From Vitrella brassicaformis (Eukaryota; Sar; Vitrellaceae): a stretch of 64,000 nt of DNA. Positions 1 through 13,346 of this stretch are shown piece after piece. How positions within the stretch are numbered: the stretch's first letter is position 1; each line of letters opens with the position of its first letter. Position numbers and translations under genes: made by a program. Below the pieces are notes generated by a model. The model made no database searches and was not told where the DNA came from. It saw only the letters and a list, made by a program, of their open reading frames with translations. The stretch lies in NCBI GenBank assembly GCA_001179505.1, contig CDMY01000248.1:46159-110158 (forward strand), in the 5' to 3' direction.

Positions 1-3000
1 CCCCCCCCCCCCCCCGGTGGGGTGCGTACGGACCATTTGTTGAGGTGTGTGCATGTCCTCGACCAGGCTGTCGAGCTCAAACTGCAGCTGAGACCGCTGA
101 GTCGTCAGCCTGAATCAAGCAATGGAAGCCAAGCCAACGAGAAACCAACCAACCAGTGTGGTCCACATGGTCTCTGAGCTCACTCACGTGAGGATCTCGT
201 TCTCGAGGTGTTGAATGCGCAGCTCCTGCTCCTGGATGGTCCTGCGATCGTCAACCTCCACCCTCCTGCGCATCTCCTCGGCCTCCTTCTCGGCGGCCTC
301 GAGCCGACTCCTGAGCTCCTCAGCCGACCGATACTCATGCAGCACGGCTGACGCATCCACTGCAGGGGCGGGGAGGGGGACGGCTGCCGCTGGCGCAGCT
401 GTCTTGGGAGGCCCACCCACCTTCCGCCTATTGCCGGCGTCGGGCCGGTCGGGTGACACAGACACAGGGTCCAGGCGTGTCGGGGCAGCGTCGAGGCACT
501 CCTGCACGGCTGTCTGGCGCAGCTCCTCCATCTTGTGCAGCCGACGGTGGGCCTCGTGCAGCTGCTGCTCCAGACGCCGGACCTCCTGCAAAGACAAATG
601 GATGGACCAGCATGATGTATGTATGAAAAGGGAGGGCCCCCATTGTCATGTCACCGTCCATGCCATGGGTGTGGTGGATGTGTCTGTCACCTTTTCTTGT
701 CGTTCCCTCAGGGCGTTCGAGGTGCGGAGCTCCCGCCTCAGCCGCAGCGCCTCCTCCTGCTCTTTCTGATGGACGTAAAGACAAGACACAGCACAGGCAC
801 GGAGGACGATTCAATGACACCCGGCATGGCATGCATGGTTTCTGGCCATCCAATCCAGCGCCTACCTTTTTGGCCTGCTCGACGCCCCTGAGTCGGTTCT
901 GCAGGTGAATGATGTCCTTGCCCACCTCCTTGGGCGCGTCGTACTCACTGCGATTCAGGTCAACCACCTTGGTACCCGACACACGCCGCCCACCACCACC
1001 ACCACCACCGCCAGTCGAAGGACGTGATACAGGCGACGATCCTCTCCCGACGGCGCGAGAGCGGTCGCCCACTTTTCTGCCAAAGAGCATGCGCACCTCC
1101 CCTCCGCCACCCTTGCTGGTGATGCTGTCAGACTGGGGGAAGCGGGAGGCCATGCCCAGACGGTCATGGTCGGGGCTCTCCGGGCGTGTGTCGGGGGGTC
1201 CGTCGGGGGCGGCTGTGGGGCCGTCTGTTTGGCATGCTGTGTGTGTGGAGGTGGCTGTGGCTGGTTGTGTCTGGCAGGATGAGTCGAGTCTGTGGAGGGC
1301 AGGTTGTCGGCCGAAGCGGATGGTGTCGTCTTGGAGCTGCTTGATGAGGTCGCTCTTCTGCTGCAGCTGACTGCCCAGGTCAATCAGCTGTTGCTGCACA
1401 CACACACAGAGGGAGACACAGGGAGGGAGGGCTCATCTCATAAGGGGCTTCAGGGATGATGTGGTCTTGTTTTTGTCTCCGCGCAGCGCACCATCATGCT
1501 TTGTCTCTCGTTGAAGACGCGGCCGACGTCATCCTCAAGCCGCTCCAGCTGCACATAGGCAACACACAAGGATACCAATGTGAGCCCCTGTGTATGCCTG
1601 CGTCCCGTCTGTCTGTTTGGTTCAACGGCTGACCTCTTTCCGCCAGTGGTGCCCAGGCTCGTGCCCATCCCTCCCCTCTCCACTCTCGTCCCCTCTTCTG
1701 CCCACAGCTGATGTATCGGCCATATCTCTCGGCCCCTTGAGTGAGTCGAGCAGCAGCTGTCGGTGTCGTATGAGCCTGGCGTGGCTCTGCAGGAGGAAGC
1801 TGCGGTGGTCGTCGGCCTCGCGCAGCTGCTGCTCCAGCTGCTGAACACGGAGCTGCAGGCTCCCGACCACCTCTGATGCCTCTGAGGGCGACACACTCAC
1901 GGGCTGGGCCCTCTGCAACGCCGCGCGGAGACGGTCGACCTCCACCTGACACAAGAGGCAAGACGGGGAGTCACATTGCTCCATGTGTGTGTGTGTGTGT
2001 CTGTCTGTCTGACCTTGAGGTCTTCCCGTTCGAGCGTCACCGACTCGAGTCGCTTGACGAGGCCCTCAGAGCGGATGCCGGCGTCGCCCAGCAGTGGTGG
2101 CGCATGCTCGTCGGTGGCCTGCTCCATCATGGTGTTGACGAGGGCGTGAAGGGACACCTGCAGGCTGCGATACTCACGCTCCATGTGGTCACGGGAGGCA
2201 ATGTCCACCACTCGCGGCATGCCGCTGCTGGTGGTGTCAGGTGATGAGCGCTGCTCCTGCAGGACACGGATTGTCGCCTCGGCCGCGTGAAGCCTCCGAG
2301 TGAGGTCGTCGATGGCCTGGTGGTGCTGCTCGGCGGCTTGCGGGGCGATGGCCTGCTGCAGGGGGCCCTCCATCTTCTCTCTCAGGTCCGTGAGAGCCTT
2401 CTCGTAGGCCCGCTTGGCCTCCTCGCGCTGCTCCAGCTGGTGCTCGAGCGACAAGATGGCCTCATCTTTTTGTCGCAGGAGGTCGTTCCTCTCGTTGGCC
2501 TGCACCTCGAGCGCCTCCAATGCATTGTTGGCCTGCTGCAGCTGCACCTCCATCAGCCGCTTGGTCACGCTGTGGCTGTCATTCTCCACCCTCAGACGGT
2601 CATTCTCGGCTGTTAGGCGGTGAAGAGCATCTGTTGTGTCCTGGTCTCCGGATGGACCACTGGCGACAGGGAGGTCCTGCTCGCGGCGGATGGCCAGCTT
2701 GTTCTTCTCCTCCTCGAGAGACTCGAGCCTGCCCTGCAGCTGGCGGAGGAGTTCCTCATACTGCTCCTTCACGCGCGTCTGGTCGCCTGTGAGTGCCAGC
2801 TGGGATGGCGCGGGGGTCTGCAGCCGGCTGTTCTCGGCCCGCAGACGGTCGGCCTCCTTCTTCTCGTCCCTGGCCCGTCTGAAGAGGTCCTCGTTGGCCT
2901 TTTCGAGGCTCCTGATGTGGTCCCGCATCTTGTCGATCTTGGCGCGGAGGGCCGGGCTGTCATCTGATGCTGATGCTGGTGCGGCAGGCTGGTCGCCGGC

Positions 3001-6000
3001 CGAGGATATGGGAGGGGCGGTGGTGGGATTGTCCTTGGCCGCGCTGGCTCGCTTGGGGTCAGTGCCCTGATGGATGAATCACAGGCAGGCAGAATGGCAT
3101 GTGGGCGTGCGCGTTGAGGGTGCGGTGTGTGGTGGGTCTGTCTGTTTTTGGCACGTACGTACCCTGAGTGTGTTCCTGAGGGAGGCGACCTGCCTCCTGG
3201 CCTGGTCGAGGTCTCTCTTGGACGCATCCAGCTCCCTGGTCGAGATATATAATATATATGGGGTGGGTGGGTGTGTTGGTTGCGTGTGTCATCTCTGTTC
3301 CTGTGGTGGTGTGGTGTGTCGTCCACGCACCTCTTGAGGCCCTCGTTGTCCTTGACAGCACTGTTGAGGGCCTCCTGCTTCTTCCGCAGATCATCGTGCA
3401 GCTGGGCGACACAACCCCTCTGAGAGAGAAAGCACCACACCAAAGAAAGCGTCACGCAAGCGCTCTCATGACGATCACGCCACCAAGTCGGTCGGTCCCC
3501 ATCCGTTGTCCATCACCCCCACCTGTCTGTTGATCTCATCCCTTTGCCGCTGCAGGTCCTGTTGCAGCCGCAGCTCAGACTTGGCTGCGCTCGCCAAGGC
3601 CTCGTGGCTCGCCTCGGCCATGCTTGCGTCCACCAGCTGGTCCTTGAGCTCCGACACCGTCTGCCTCAGCGCCGCTATCTCCTTGTCCTTCAGCGCCAGC
3701 TGGGACCGGGGGTCGCCTGTCGAGATGACGCTGACGCCGCCGTCGGGCAGGGCTGCCGGCTTAGAGGGGGGCTTGCTCCGCTCGGAGGGTGCTGAGGGTC
3801 GCGAAGAGGCCCCCTGTCGCCTCAGGTTGGCTATTGTCCTCTGCAACTCGGAGATGCGGTCTGACGCGATCTGAATGAAGGATGAGGACAGGGCAGAAAC
3901 CACACACATAAGGCTATCTTGGCCCCCATCTCATTTGGGCACCGACTGACCTGCAGCTCTTGTTCGCGTATGGCGAGTTGCTCGTTGAGGGCCTTGGCCT
4001 TGTCTTTGAAGTGGTCGCCCCTCTCCACCTCCTTGGCCAGCATCTGGCCCATCTTGTCCACCAGCACAGTCGCGACGTTGAAGCGCCGCAGCTCCTCCAT
4101 GGCCATGGGCACGTCGCACCTCTCGGGCTCGCCGGACGGCGCGGCATGGTCAGGGGACGCAGAAAAGGCTTGGTGGTCCGCGGATGGCTGAGATGCTCGC
4201 GGCATGCCACTACGGGATCGTAAAAGCTCCTGAAGAAACAAGGAGGGGGAGGGGCATCGATGCGTTTGTGTCAGGTCAGGTGTCATCTGGTTGTTCCCTC
4301 CCTCACCTTTCTCATTGCGTCGAGTTCCTGTTGGTGTCGTCTCTGCATCTCCTCGGCCTCCATATCTCGCTCTCTCAGCCGCTCCTCCTTCTCATTCAGC
4401 AGCGCCTTGAACACGCCAATCCGCTCCTCGTCGAAGGCAGCCATCTGCCGCAGCCTCTCGCCCATCTCGCCCATGTCGTCACCATTGCTCTCGCCGGGCC
4501 GGCCAGCCGACCTCTGCATGCGGGATGCCCGCAGCTGCAGCTCGGCGATGAGGGCGTCCTTCCTCTGCATGTCGTCTCGGAGACGCTCCACTTGCCTGTG
4601 GAGGTCTTGCCTGTCACGGGTGGCGAGGGCAAGCTTCTCCCGCAGGTGCTGCACCAGGATAGCTGAGGGGTGCCTGCTCGAATGCGGGATCTGCAAAGGG
4701 CAGGCACAAAGAAGAGAAGGGGGGCATAGACACACACACACACTGCACCCGTGAAGGGGCTTGGAATGTGTGTGTGGTCACCTCGATGCTGTCTTCCTCG
4801 TCCCAGAGAGTGCGGCGGGCCGCACCCTGCAGCACACACACAAACGGCACATCGATCATGTCCGTCTGTGTGTCCTCCCTCCTCTACCACTCTGCCTGCC
4901 TCACCTCTTGGACGAATTGTTTCTCCATCTGCGCGAGCTGTCCGTCCTTGCGCTTTAGGGCGTCCTCGCTCTGCGACACCACACGCTTCAGATGAGCGAT
5001 CTCAGAATGCAGCACCTGACACTGAAGCCAACACGACAAGGAAAGAAGTGAGTGAGATGCTAGGCCACCGCGAGCCGTCCGTCCTCCTAATGAGCCCACC
5101 TACCTGTCGTTCGTGTCTGCTGGCGGCGACCCGGCTTTGTGTGAGTCGCTGTGCGAGGTTGTCGATGGACGCCTGGGCTGATGCGGGGTCCCTGGTGGCC
5201 TCCTGTATCTTCTGCACCAACTCCTTGGCGTGACTCGCCTCGAGACGCGCATCCTCCGCCCTCCCCTGAACGAACGAGCCATGGATGGAGGAGGAATGGC
5301 CGGCCATGTGCCAGCCCCTGTGTGGATTGGATGTGTGTGGGTTACCTCTACAGCGGCCCGCTCCTGCATGAGTTGTATCACTTTGTCCTCGGCAGCACTC
5401 TTCTGCTCCGTCAGGTCAGCCAGCAGACGAGAGAGGTCGTCGACGCGCTCGGCCGGTGCGGTGCCGACCGACCGGACGCGCAGCTGGCTGTTCTCGCTCT
5501 CGATCCGCTGGATCTGGGAACGGACACATGGTAGTTGAGCAGGTTGCCATGAGTGTTGGTGTGCTAACCCGCTCTAGCAGCCGGTTTTTCTCTGCCAGGT
5601 GTCGCTCTGCAATGTCCTCCTTCTCCCGCTCGACGCTCCGGAGCTCAGTGGCGAACCTCTTGGCCTCCAGGCAAGCCTCCTGATGCACGCACATAACAAG
5701 CATATATCAGCATGTCATGTATATCTGTGCCTCATGTCATTCATGTGTCTGAGTGTGTGTACCTTGAGTCGTGTCTGCAGTGATGTCTGGTCCCACTTGA
5801 GGCAGAGGAGCTGGTGCTGCATACGGGCGAGCTTCTCACGCAGGGAGTCCTCCGGCTCTTCATCGTCGTACTGCAATCAGGCAAAGTGTGCACCAAACTT
5901 TGCTGCATATAATAATGCCACAAGTGAGTGCTACACCGACCCACCATACCTGCAGGTTGGCCAGAGTGTCCCTGAGTTCCTTGATCTCCTGCCGCCTGCG

Positions 6001-9000
6001 GGCCAGCACGCCCTCCAACGCAACACCCTGTCGGTCGGCCAGACGCACCATGTTCTTCTCGTGCTCGAGGGCAGCCTCCAGCCGCTCGACCTCCTCTCGA
6101 GTCTTCACACCTTCATCAGGTATGGCGGATGGCAGGCCCCGCACTTGGGCCTCGTCGATCGCCACCTTGGCTTCGAGCAGAGACCGTTTCTGGCGCTCCG
6201 CGATCAACTGAACACAAAGCGGCACAGTACAGCCGTCACATGCTGCTTACATCTGCGTGTGCCTACCCTACTTCACTTACCTCCTCTGTGAGCCTCTCTT
6301 GTGCGGATTCTAGCTGCTCGACTTGGTGCTCCAGGTTCTGCTCGTTCTGCAGCTGCTGCTTGAGCTTCTCCTCCAGGTGATGGATGCGCCGATTCGCCGC
6401 CGCACACCGGCTCTCGGCCGCCACCACCTCGGCCGATATGATCCCATGACGGGGCACACTCATAGTGCTCGACAGACCTGAGAAGGTGTGTGTTGGTCCC
6501 CTCTGTCGGTATGCGGCCGTAGCTGCCGCCGACGGCCCCCTGCGGCCGCCCTTCTTGCGGACCACCCGCTGGATGCGGAGCGCTGCGCGGTGCTCGTCGA
6601 CGGCGTGGACGAACGCCCGGACGAGGCTCGTGTAGTTGAGGGTCGGTTTGCCGATGCTGCGGCGGGTGGATGCCTGCTGCCGGCCTTGCTCGTGCCGCCT
6701 GGCCCACCTGAGGAAGCAGTGGATGTCGTGCTCGTAGTCGTCATCCATCAAGGAGAGCAGCAACGCCTGCACACAAACAAGGTAGAAGCAGAGGGTGGGT
6801 GACGGTATGCCAGCCCCGCATTCATTCATGTGCCGGAGAGACTGACTCGACTCACTTGGTGGCAGCTGTCCCACGAGACCTCGCCAGTGCTGTCGTCATC
6901 AAAAGTCCGGAACGCCTCCAGCAGGCTCGCCGCAGCGAGCGAGCTCTCACCACCACCACTGGCACCCGACACACCCACACCTGTGCGTCTGGCCATCCTG
7001 GTCAGCTGGCCATCGATCCGCAGCAGTGCGTCCATCTCGGCCTGCCTGTCGGTGGCATCCTCATCTCCCCACTCGGCACTATGGCCGGCGGCCCCTATCT
7101 CCCTCTCGCTCGCCAGTGCCAGCGTCATCCGCGTCTTGATGAGTTTGACCGCCTTGGCCGCTGAAAGGCTGGACGGGAGAGATGACGACGGCTGGGGGCC
7201 TTCATGCTGCTGTATGGCGAGGCCGATGGCGCTGCAGAGGGCTGCGATGTCGTCGGCAGTGACGTCGGTGGCGAGCTGTCTGACGACCCGCTCGACCTCC
7301 TGCGCGTCGATCATGCCCCTCTGGTTGCCCTGTAGCTGTGCCAGCAGCTGGTTGAGGTTCATGCGCCTCCTCCGGAGCGCTGCCCACATCTTGCCCAGCA
7401 CCTGCTCCTCGGCAGTGAGGGGCTTCATGCCAAAGAGCCGCAGCCGACGGACGAAGGCCGACAGGAGGATGCTCTCCTCACTGCTGTCAGAGCCCGGCCG
7501 TCTCCCTCTCATGGTGCCGATGGCGGCGAACAGGGCGCGCCATTCCACGTCTGTGAGGATGCGGTTGCCGGAGGTGGTAGAGTGGGTGCGTGCGAGCTCG
7601 ATGAGGCCCTGCTTGACCGCTGCTGTCGAGATGAATCCGCCCTGGTAGCTGGGGCTGCGTGAGAGGTGGGACTCGACCATCTGGATGGACGCAGTGGGGA
7701 GCGCCTTGCGTAGGCCGTCAATCAGGCGCCGCCACAGGGCGCTCTCGTCCCTGACCGAACAAGCAATGACGGTTCCTTGTCTGTGGTTGCTGGCGTCACG
7801 GTAGTGGTTGATAGGCACCTGAATTCGGGATCGACCGCTTCCAGCCTCTGTCTGAGGAGTGCCATTTCGGTATCCATCTCGGTGCAGCTGCGATCCAACT
7901 CACCCACACGTGCCTGTAAACAACAAGAAACAGCCACCACCCTTGCGGCATCGCCATGCATCCTTGCGTGTCGTCCCTGCCCCTCTCTCCCTGCCTGACA
8001 GTCCCCCCACCTGCCACTCCATGGCCTGTCGTCTGTCCGACTCGAGTGATGCCTTGGACGTCGCCAGCCGGATGACCTTCTGCTGCAGGGCGGCTGACTT
8101 CTGGCGCTCGAATTCTAGCTCCCGCCCCTGGCTGTCGAACTCCTGACGGGGAGCACTCGACTCAACACGGGACTGCAGCGACCTGAGGGCAGGTGCACAC
8201 GCAAAGGAGAATGAAATATCTCACATGGCTGCGGGCATCCAGATCTATTGCTTTGTTGGTGGTTTGTGTGGCGTGACTCCTTACCTGATGGCGTTGGCGG
8301 CTCTCCGTTTCCAGGACGTGAGCCCCTCAATGCGGCGGTGCAGCAGAGTCTCCAACTCGACATGGCCCACCTCTATGCCCTTCACGACAGACACATTGGA
8401 GCAGCACACACGAGAATAGGTGAAAGCGCCGCCCGTCTATGTGCTTGTAACGTGTTCTCGCGCACCTCATACGCCCTTCTGAGAGTGTCGCGCTCCTCCT
8501 CGGCAGTGGTCAGCCGATGGGCCAGACGTGTGGCCTTGCCCTCGGCCAAGGCCACACGCTGCAGGGCTTCCAGTGCCGCCTGCCGGGAAGAGTCGATGGG
8601 CGTGGTCGACTTGAGAATCTCGATCTGGAGAAGGCAAACACTTGCGTCGAGGGACGGCTTGCTTGTCGGAAACCTTACCTGTTCTTGTGCATGTCTAAGG
8701 TCTTGGCGGGCGCATTCTGCTTGGTGTTGGGCCTCCTGCACCGAGCGCTTCAGCTGGGCTTTGTCGGCCTCCCACTCCCGCTGCTTACGGAACAACTCCT
8801 GCATCGCATCGCATCGACAAAAACCACAAGCAGGGATGATGGTGATGTGGTCCACAGACAGCAGCGGATGGATGGGATGGCTGGTCCCTCCCTCCCTTCC
8901 TTCTGACCGTGTAGAGGCGTTCGTCTTGTGCCGCCAAGGCGTTGCACTTCCAGCGGTCCTGGATGCTCTTGCACTCCTATCAGCCAACACACAGGTGCAA

Positions 9001-12000
9001 CACAATGGTGGCCAATTGGTGGCCCGGCCGCATTCCTCCCTCCCTCCCTCCCTCTCTCCCCTTCTTACCTCCACGAGTTTTGCGTTGGCGTCACTCAGTC
9101 GCCTATTCTCGTCAAGGGCCTCAACCAGCTGTTGGCATATCAACACACCGACGGGCGTGTCATCAGTGTACGTCTTCTGTTGGTGTCCACTTTACCTGTG
9201 TGAGCACTATGGCCGGGTTGTTTGCGAAGATGTCCACCAGCTCCTGAGGCACCTCGATCGGCTGACGCAGCAGGAACGAGAAGCCGCCGCCAGAAGGAGA
9301 CAGACCGAACGGCAAGGGCCCTGAGTAAGCAAGTCGGTAACACACTCGACGTCTGTGCGGCAGTGGGCGTCTGTCTATCCATTGGCTGACCAGCGGTGCC
9401 CCCGGCCATCATGGCCATCATCATGAGTCGCATCGCCACCGCCTCCTGGTCACCGCCTAAACCAAACTGTCAAACACCACGTAGGACGGACACACACCCC
9501 ACCCCACCCCAGGCCACCCCAGCCCACCTCGTGCAGGCTCACCTGCGATGGAAACGCCAGTGCGGTGTCTTGGGCAGCGGTGTCCCTGGGCCGCTGGCTA
9601 GCGATGCGACGGACCTGGTCTGCCAGGGATTGCAGCCGCTCGTCAACCTGGGGAAGAGAAAAGGCCGACAGACAGACAGACAGGCAGACAGACAGACAGA
9701 CAGGGGGTTTTGCTGGTACGTGGGTGTGGTGGGAATGTTCACTGACCTTAGAGAGTGTGGCGGCATCCGCACCTCCGGCATCAGCGATAGCGGGTCGCTG
9801 GCTGGTGACGCCCTCGACGAACTTCTGCAGCCTCGCATCCAACTCGTCGCCCAGCGACGCCTTCAGACGCAACTGAACAGAAGGATTCAACCGAAGAACG
9901 GCATATATGCTCCTGATGTCTGGCTGGTCTGCTCGCACTCACTCACCTCTCTGTCCTTCATATCAAGTTGGGCCCGCAGCTCCTTGATCTGAGGCGTGCA
10001 CACCAAGACAATGGACAGATAAGATGGCACACTCACCTTTCGATGGTCTGTCTGGTCTCGCTCACTCGCTCACCGTTTGTGACAGCTCAGCGGACCGGTT
10101 GTCGAGCGGCAGAGTGAGCTTCCCAGAGCGCAAATTGTTGGCGAACTCCTCAACCTGACGCACATACGACCCACACCACTGATGGTCCGTATAGCTGAGG
10201 TCTCATATGCTCGGGTGGATATCTCCTTCCTTCTTGCCTGGAGCATCTGCTCGGGTGTGAGCGAGTGGAAGATGACGGACTTGTGTGCGGTGAGGCTGGC
10301 CATAGACCGCAGCTTCAGACGCAACTCGACCCTCTCGTTCTCCAGCTCCATCACCTACACACACACACACACACACACACACAGGCACCAATTAGTGCCA
10401 CCACACCACTGTCTGTTGCTTGCAGGCACGTGTGTGTATTGCCGGCCCGGCCGACCTCTTGTTCCAGGTGTTTGACTTTGGCTATGGCGGATGCCTTGGA
10501 TATCTGCCCCGCCAGCTCCAGCTTGGACACGTCCATGCCCCAGTCCTGACAGACAGACAGACAGACAGACAGAGGCACAGAGGCACAGAAAGAACGTCTC
10601 CTCGCTCGGCTGGCGGTAATCCCAATGTGATTTGTGTATAGGCAGGCCTACATCAGGGACTTGTGCCAGGCTTCGCAGCGTGGCATTCTCGCTGATAAGC
10701 CGCTGAGCCTCCTGCACACACACGCAGATCCACCAATCGCCATCGGGTGATGTGGTGGATGGGAGTGTGTTATGTGCCTGACGTACGTCCATGTAGTCGC
10801 TGAGTTTCCTCTTGCAGTCGGTGATCTCACGGTCCCGGTCGCGCACCGTCCTCTCCAACTCACGCACAGTCTTCATTGCATCCTCAAGACCTACACACAC
10901 ATACACACACACACAAGCCGGTGGGGATGTTTTGTGTGTGTGTGGGGTGGGCGGTGGGGGGGAGGNNNNNNNNNNNNNNNNNNNNNNNNNNNNNNNNNNN
11001 NNNNNNNNNNNNNNNNNNNNNNNNNNNNNNNNNNNNNNNNNNNNNNNNNNNNNNNNNNNNNNNNNNNNNNNNNNNNNNNNNNNNNNNNNNNNNNNNNNNN
11101 NNNNNNNNNNNNNNNNNNNNNNNNNNNNNNNNNNNNNNNNNNNNNNNNNNNNNNNNNNNNNNNNNNNNNNNNNNNNNNNNNNNNNNNNNNNNNNNNNNNN
11201 NNNNNNNNNNNNNNNNNNNNNNNNNNNNNNNNNNNNNNNNNNNNNNNNNNNNNNNNNNNNNNNNNGGGGATGTTTTGTGTGTGTGTGGGGTGGGCGGTGG
11301 GGGGGAGGGGGCAGGGGGGAGGGGGGGCTGGTCGGTTTGGTCGCTCACCGTATCCCTTTTCGAAGTCCTTGATCTGTTTGGAGAGTCGTGCTATTTCGGA
11401 GTCCTTGTCCTTCTCGGCCTCCATCTGCGACAGCAGCTGACTCGTCACACGCTGAACAGTCAGTCGATGGATGAGGCAAGAAGGCGTACGTAACACACAA
11501 GACAACACAACACACAGATCAGGAGGGGAGGCAGGCCACGTATGTGTCTGTCTGTTGGTATGAAGGACCTTGACTTCGTCTTCCATCTTCTTTGTTTGGG
11601 CGTCCGACGGCACGCCGCCAGTGATGGCAGAGATGTCCCTCTTCGCCGCCTGACACACACACACTTTCATGAGTGCACCCATTGCTGGATCCATCCGTCC
11701 GCAGCCAGCCCACCGGCTGTCTTGCGGCGGTGTCAGCAATGGCCTCGAGCTCTTCCCTGAGCCGGTCCACCTCCGTATCCCGCTCGAACAGCAGCTCCGT
11801 AAGCTCATCGATGTCGATCTCGCCGCCGCCCTTGCCCCGCAGACGCAGCAGGTTCTTGGCCGCACGCAAACTTGACACCTCATGCTCCAGCTGGGCAGCT
11901 GCATTGGAGTGGGAAACAGAGCATTGATTGTGCCGGTGTGTAAGTTGGTCTGTGTGGGGATGCAGATCAGATCATATGGACGTGAGTACCTCTGTGCTCG

Positions 12001-13122
12001 ACCAAGTGTTTCTCGTCCGTGAGTTGGTTGACGAGCTGGTCGCGGTCCTCTATCAGGGCGTTCACACGCGACTCGTACTCACGCTCAAACCTGACCGAAT
12101 CGACGTAAGCAGACAGACCGAGCCAAATGGGGAATGAACGAGTGAGAGTAAGTGCGGTCGGTGCTCTGTACAGTGTCCGCCATCATCCCCTCACTCACCT
12201 TTGCTGTGCCTCTACTTGGACATTTTTCTCGTCGAGCATGGCGCGGAGGGTCATGACGTCGCTGTGCAGCGACTCTACCTCCACTGTCTTCTGCTCAGCC
12301 TGACAGCAACCCATACACAGGCAGACACACGCACTCAGATTTTCCACAAGTATGTGTGGCGGGTCTGTGGCTGGCTCGCCGCCCGACCTGTTGCCTAAAG
12401 GCCTCCATGTCCTCGCCGAGCTGCTCCTGTGTGCGTTCGAGGAACTGTGTGTCCTGCCTGAGGCCTTCCACCTCCTCGTGCAGCGACCGGTTCTCCTCCT
12501 TGAGCTTCTCATTCTCCTTGAGCAACGTATTGTTGAGCGCCTTGGCTCGACGCAGCTCCACACGCAGCGCCTCGCTCGGGTCCTCCTCACCCACACCAGC
12601 CGACAGCCTCGACTCGCGCTTCCGCTGGTCCTCCTCGTACTGCATCACGTCGCGCGAGAGCAGCGTCGATGCGTTCTTCTCCTGCTCCAGCTCATGCTGC
12701 AGCCGCTTGATGACGTGCTGATTCTCACGCAACGCCTCGCGCTGCTCGAGCGTCTCGCGGCGAAGGCTGTCGAGCTCCTGAGTGGCCAGGTCGGCGCGCT
12801 GGGTAGTTGATGTCAGCTGCTCGATCTGCCGCCGCTGCTCTTCTATGATGCGATCCCTCTCTCGCAACCCGCCATCCATGTCACCAACACCAGGGGAGCC
12901 AGATGCAGCTGCTGGAGGGTAGGATGGGCCAGCGAAGGGCGGTTCAGACGTGGGCTGAGGCGCCGATGACGCGGCCATTGCCTGGGCGTCTCTGGGCCTG
13001 TCTGCTGGCTGATCTCTTGCAGGCTGCCTGGGGGCTAGCTCATCCACAAGTTCCTCGATTTCCGCGACCTCATCTCTGGCGGCAGGGCGCCTGAAGGCCG
13101 GGGGAGGCGGGCCGCCGTACAT
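1..13122 (-). CDS. CEP290: CEP290-like ciliary transition-zone coiled-coil protein (3' end beyond window)
   Basis: About 40 exons run from the ATG at 13122 to a last exon (113-1) that leaves the window still open. Nearly all of the product is coiled coil. Recognition rests on collinear blocks seen in CEP290: GLEDAMKTVREL followed by RDREI and KLSDYMD (10891-10793), SENATLRSLAQVP (10713-10650), ENERVELRLKLR and LTPEQML (about 10350-10240), and near the edge QEQELRIQHLENEIL. Human CEP290 is about 2,480 residues and this protein is of similar scale. CEP290 tethers ciliary axonemal microtubules to the membrane at the transition zone, so this protein points to a flagellated stage. The N-terminal exon 13122-12388 begins Pro-rich, then becomes coiled coil. 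One intron lies over the N gap, and one uses a GC donor (about 10242). The donor near 1700 was not resolved. Exons at 7750-6285 add an EF-hand/IQ-like module. The family call is strong; individual exon edges are approximate. Confidence 0.82.
6285..7750 (-). other. EF-hand-like and IQ-like module inside the CEP290-like protein
   Basis: Two large exons (7750 to about 6859, and 6768 to about 6284) encode a globular, non-coiled-coil stretch in the middle of the coiled coil. Visible elements are a near-canonical EF-hand loop FDDDSTGEVSWDS spanning the splice region near 6870-6910, weaker helix-loop-helix segments such as GNQRGMIDAQEVERV near 7310, and an IQ-type sequence IQRVVRKKGGRR near 6550. 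The EF-hand loop has Asp at positions 1 and 3, Thr at 5 and Gly at 6, but lacks the usual Glu at 12. IQ motifs bind calmodulin or EF-hand proteins. Calcium binding is an inference. Human CEP290 has no comparable region that I can recall. Confidence 0.55.
9667..9703. repeat. (CAGA)n tetranucleotide array in a CEP290 intron
   Basis: A run of CAGA units with one CAGG interruption. On the transcribed strand it reads CTGT and lies close to the 3' splice site of the exon starting at 9649. A similar array occupies 10548-10573 beside the next acceptor upstream. Confidence 0.9.
10357..10382. repeat. (CA)n microsatellite in a CEP290 intron
   Basis: An uninterrupted CA tract directly beside the acceptor of the exon starting at 10355. 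On the coding strand it is (TG)n and forms the stretch just upstream of the AG. Confidence 0.9.
10966..11265. other. 300-N assembly gap flanked by identical 43-bp sequence
   Basis: Exactly 300 Ns, a typical placeholder length. The 43 bases before the gap (10923-10965) and the 43 bases after it (11266-11308) are identical. The gap lies in the intron between the exon ending at 11348 and the exon starting at 10891. The simplest reading is an unmerged overlap between two contigs with no missing sequence. Confidence 0.95.
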
Positions 13123-13346
13123 GGCTGATGAGTTGAAACTGTATGATCTTCACTCAGATAACGATGGTCATTTGCCGTCTTGACAGGCTCTCATTCAGCC
13201 ACAGTGGCCACGTCTTTCCTCTCCACGCAGAGTCTTCGATCTCGCAGCTGAAAAACAGCCCGTTGCGCTTGGGAACTTCTGCAATGCGCCGTGCAGCGTC
13301 TGTCTTCAGCGTGCAATGAGTTTTGTGCCCTTCTTCGGAGCAAAGC

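Noticed and set aside
1-15. Run of 15 C at the window start as a telomere or functional tract
   Set aside because: It lacks a telomere unit and lies at a sequence edge within a coding exon region, so it is more likely a contig-end artefact.
184-769. Long open frames antisense to the CEP290 exons
   Set aside because: They are GC-rich shadows. The minus-strand frame has coiled-coil heptads, matching splice sites and homology; the plus frame is low-complexity Ser/Arg/Cys.
7580-7595. TGCGAGCTCG inside a CEP290 exon
   Set aside because: It matches the promoter-element core but lies in coding sequence and in a single copy. A few such matches are expected by chance in 64 kb.
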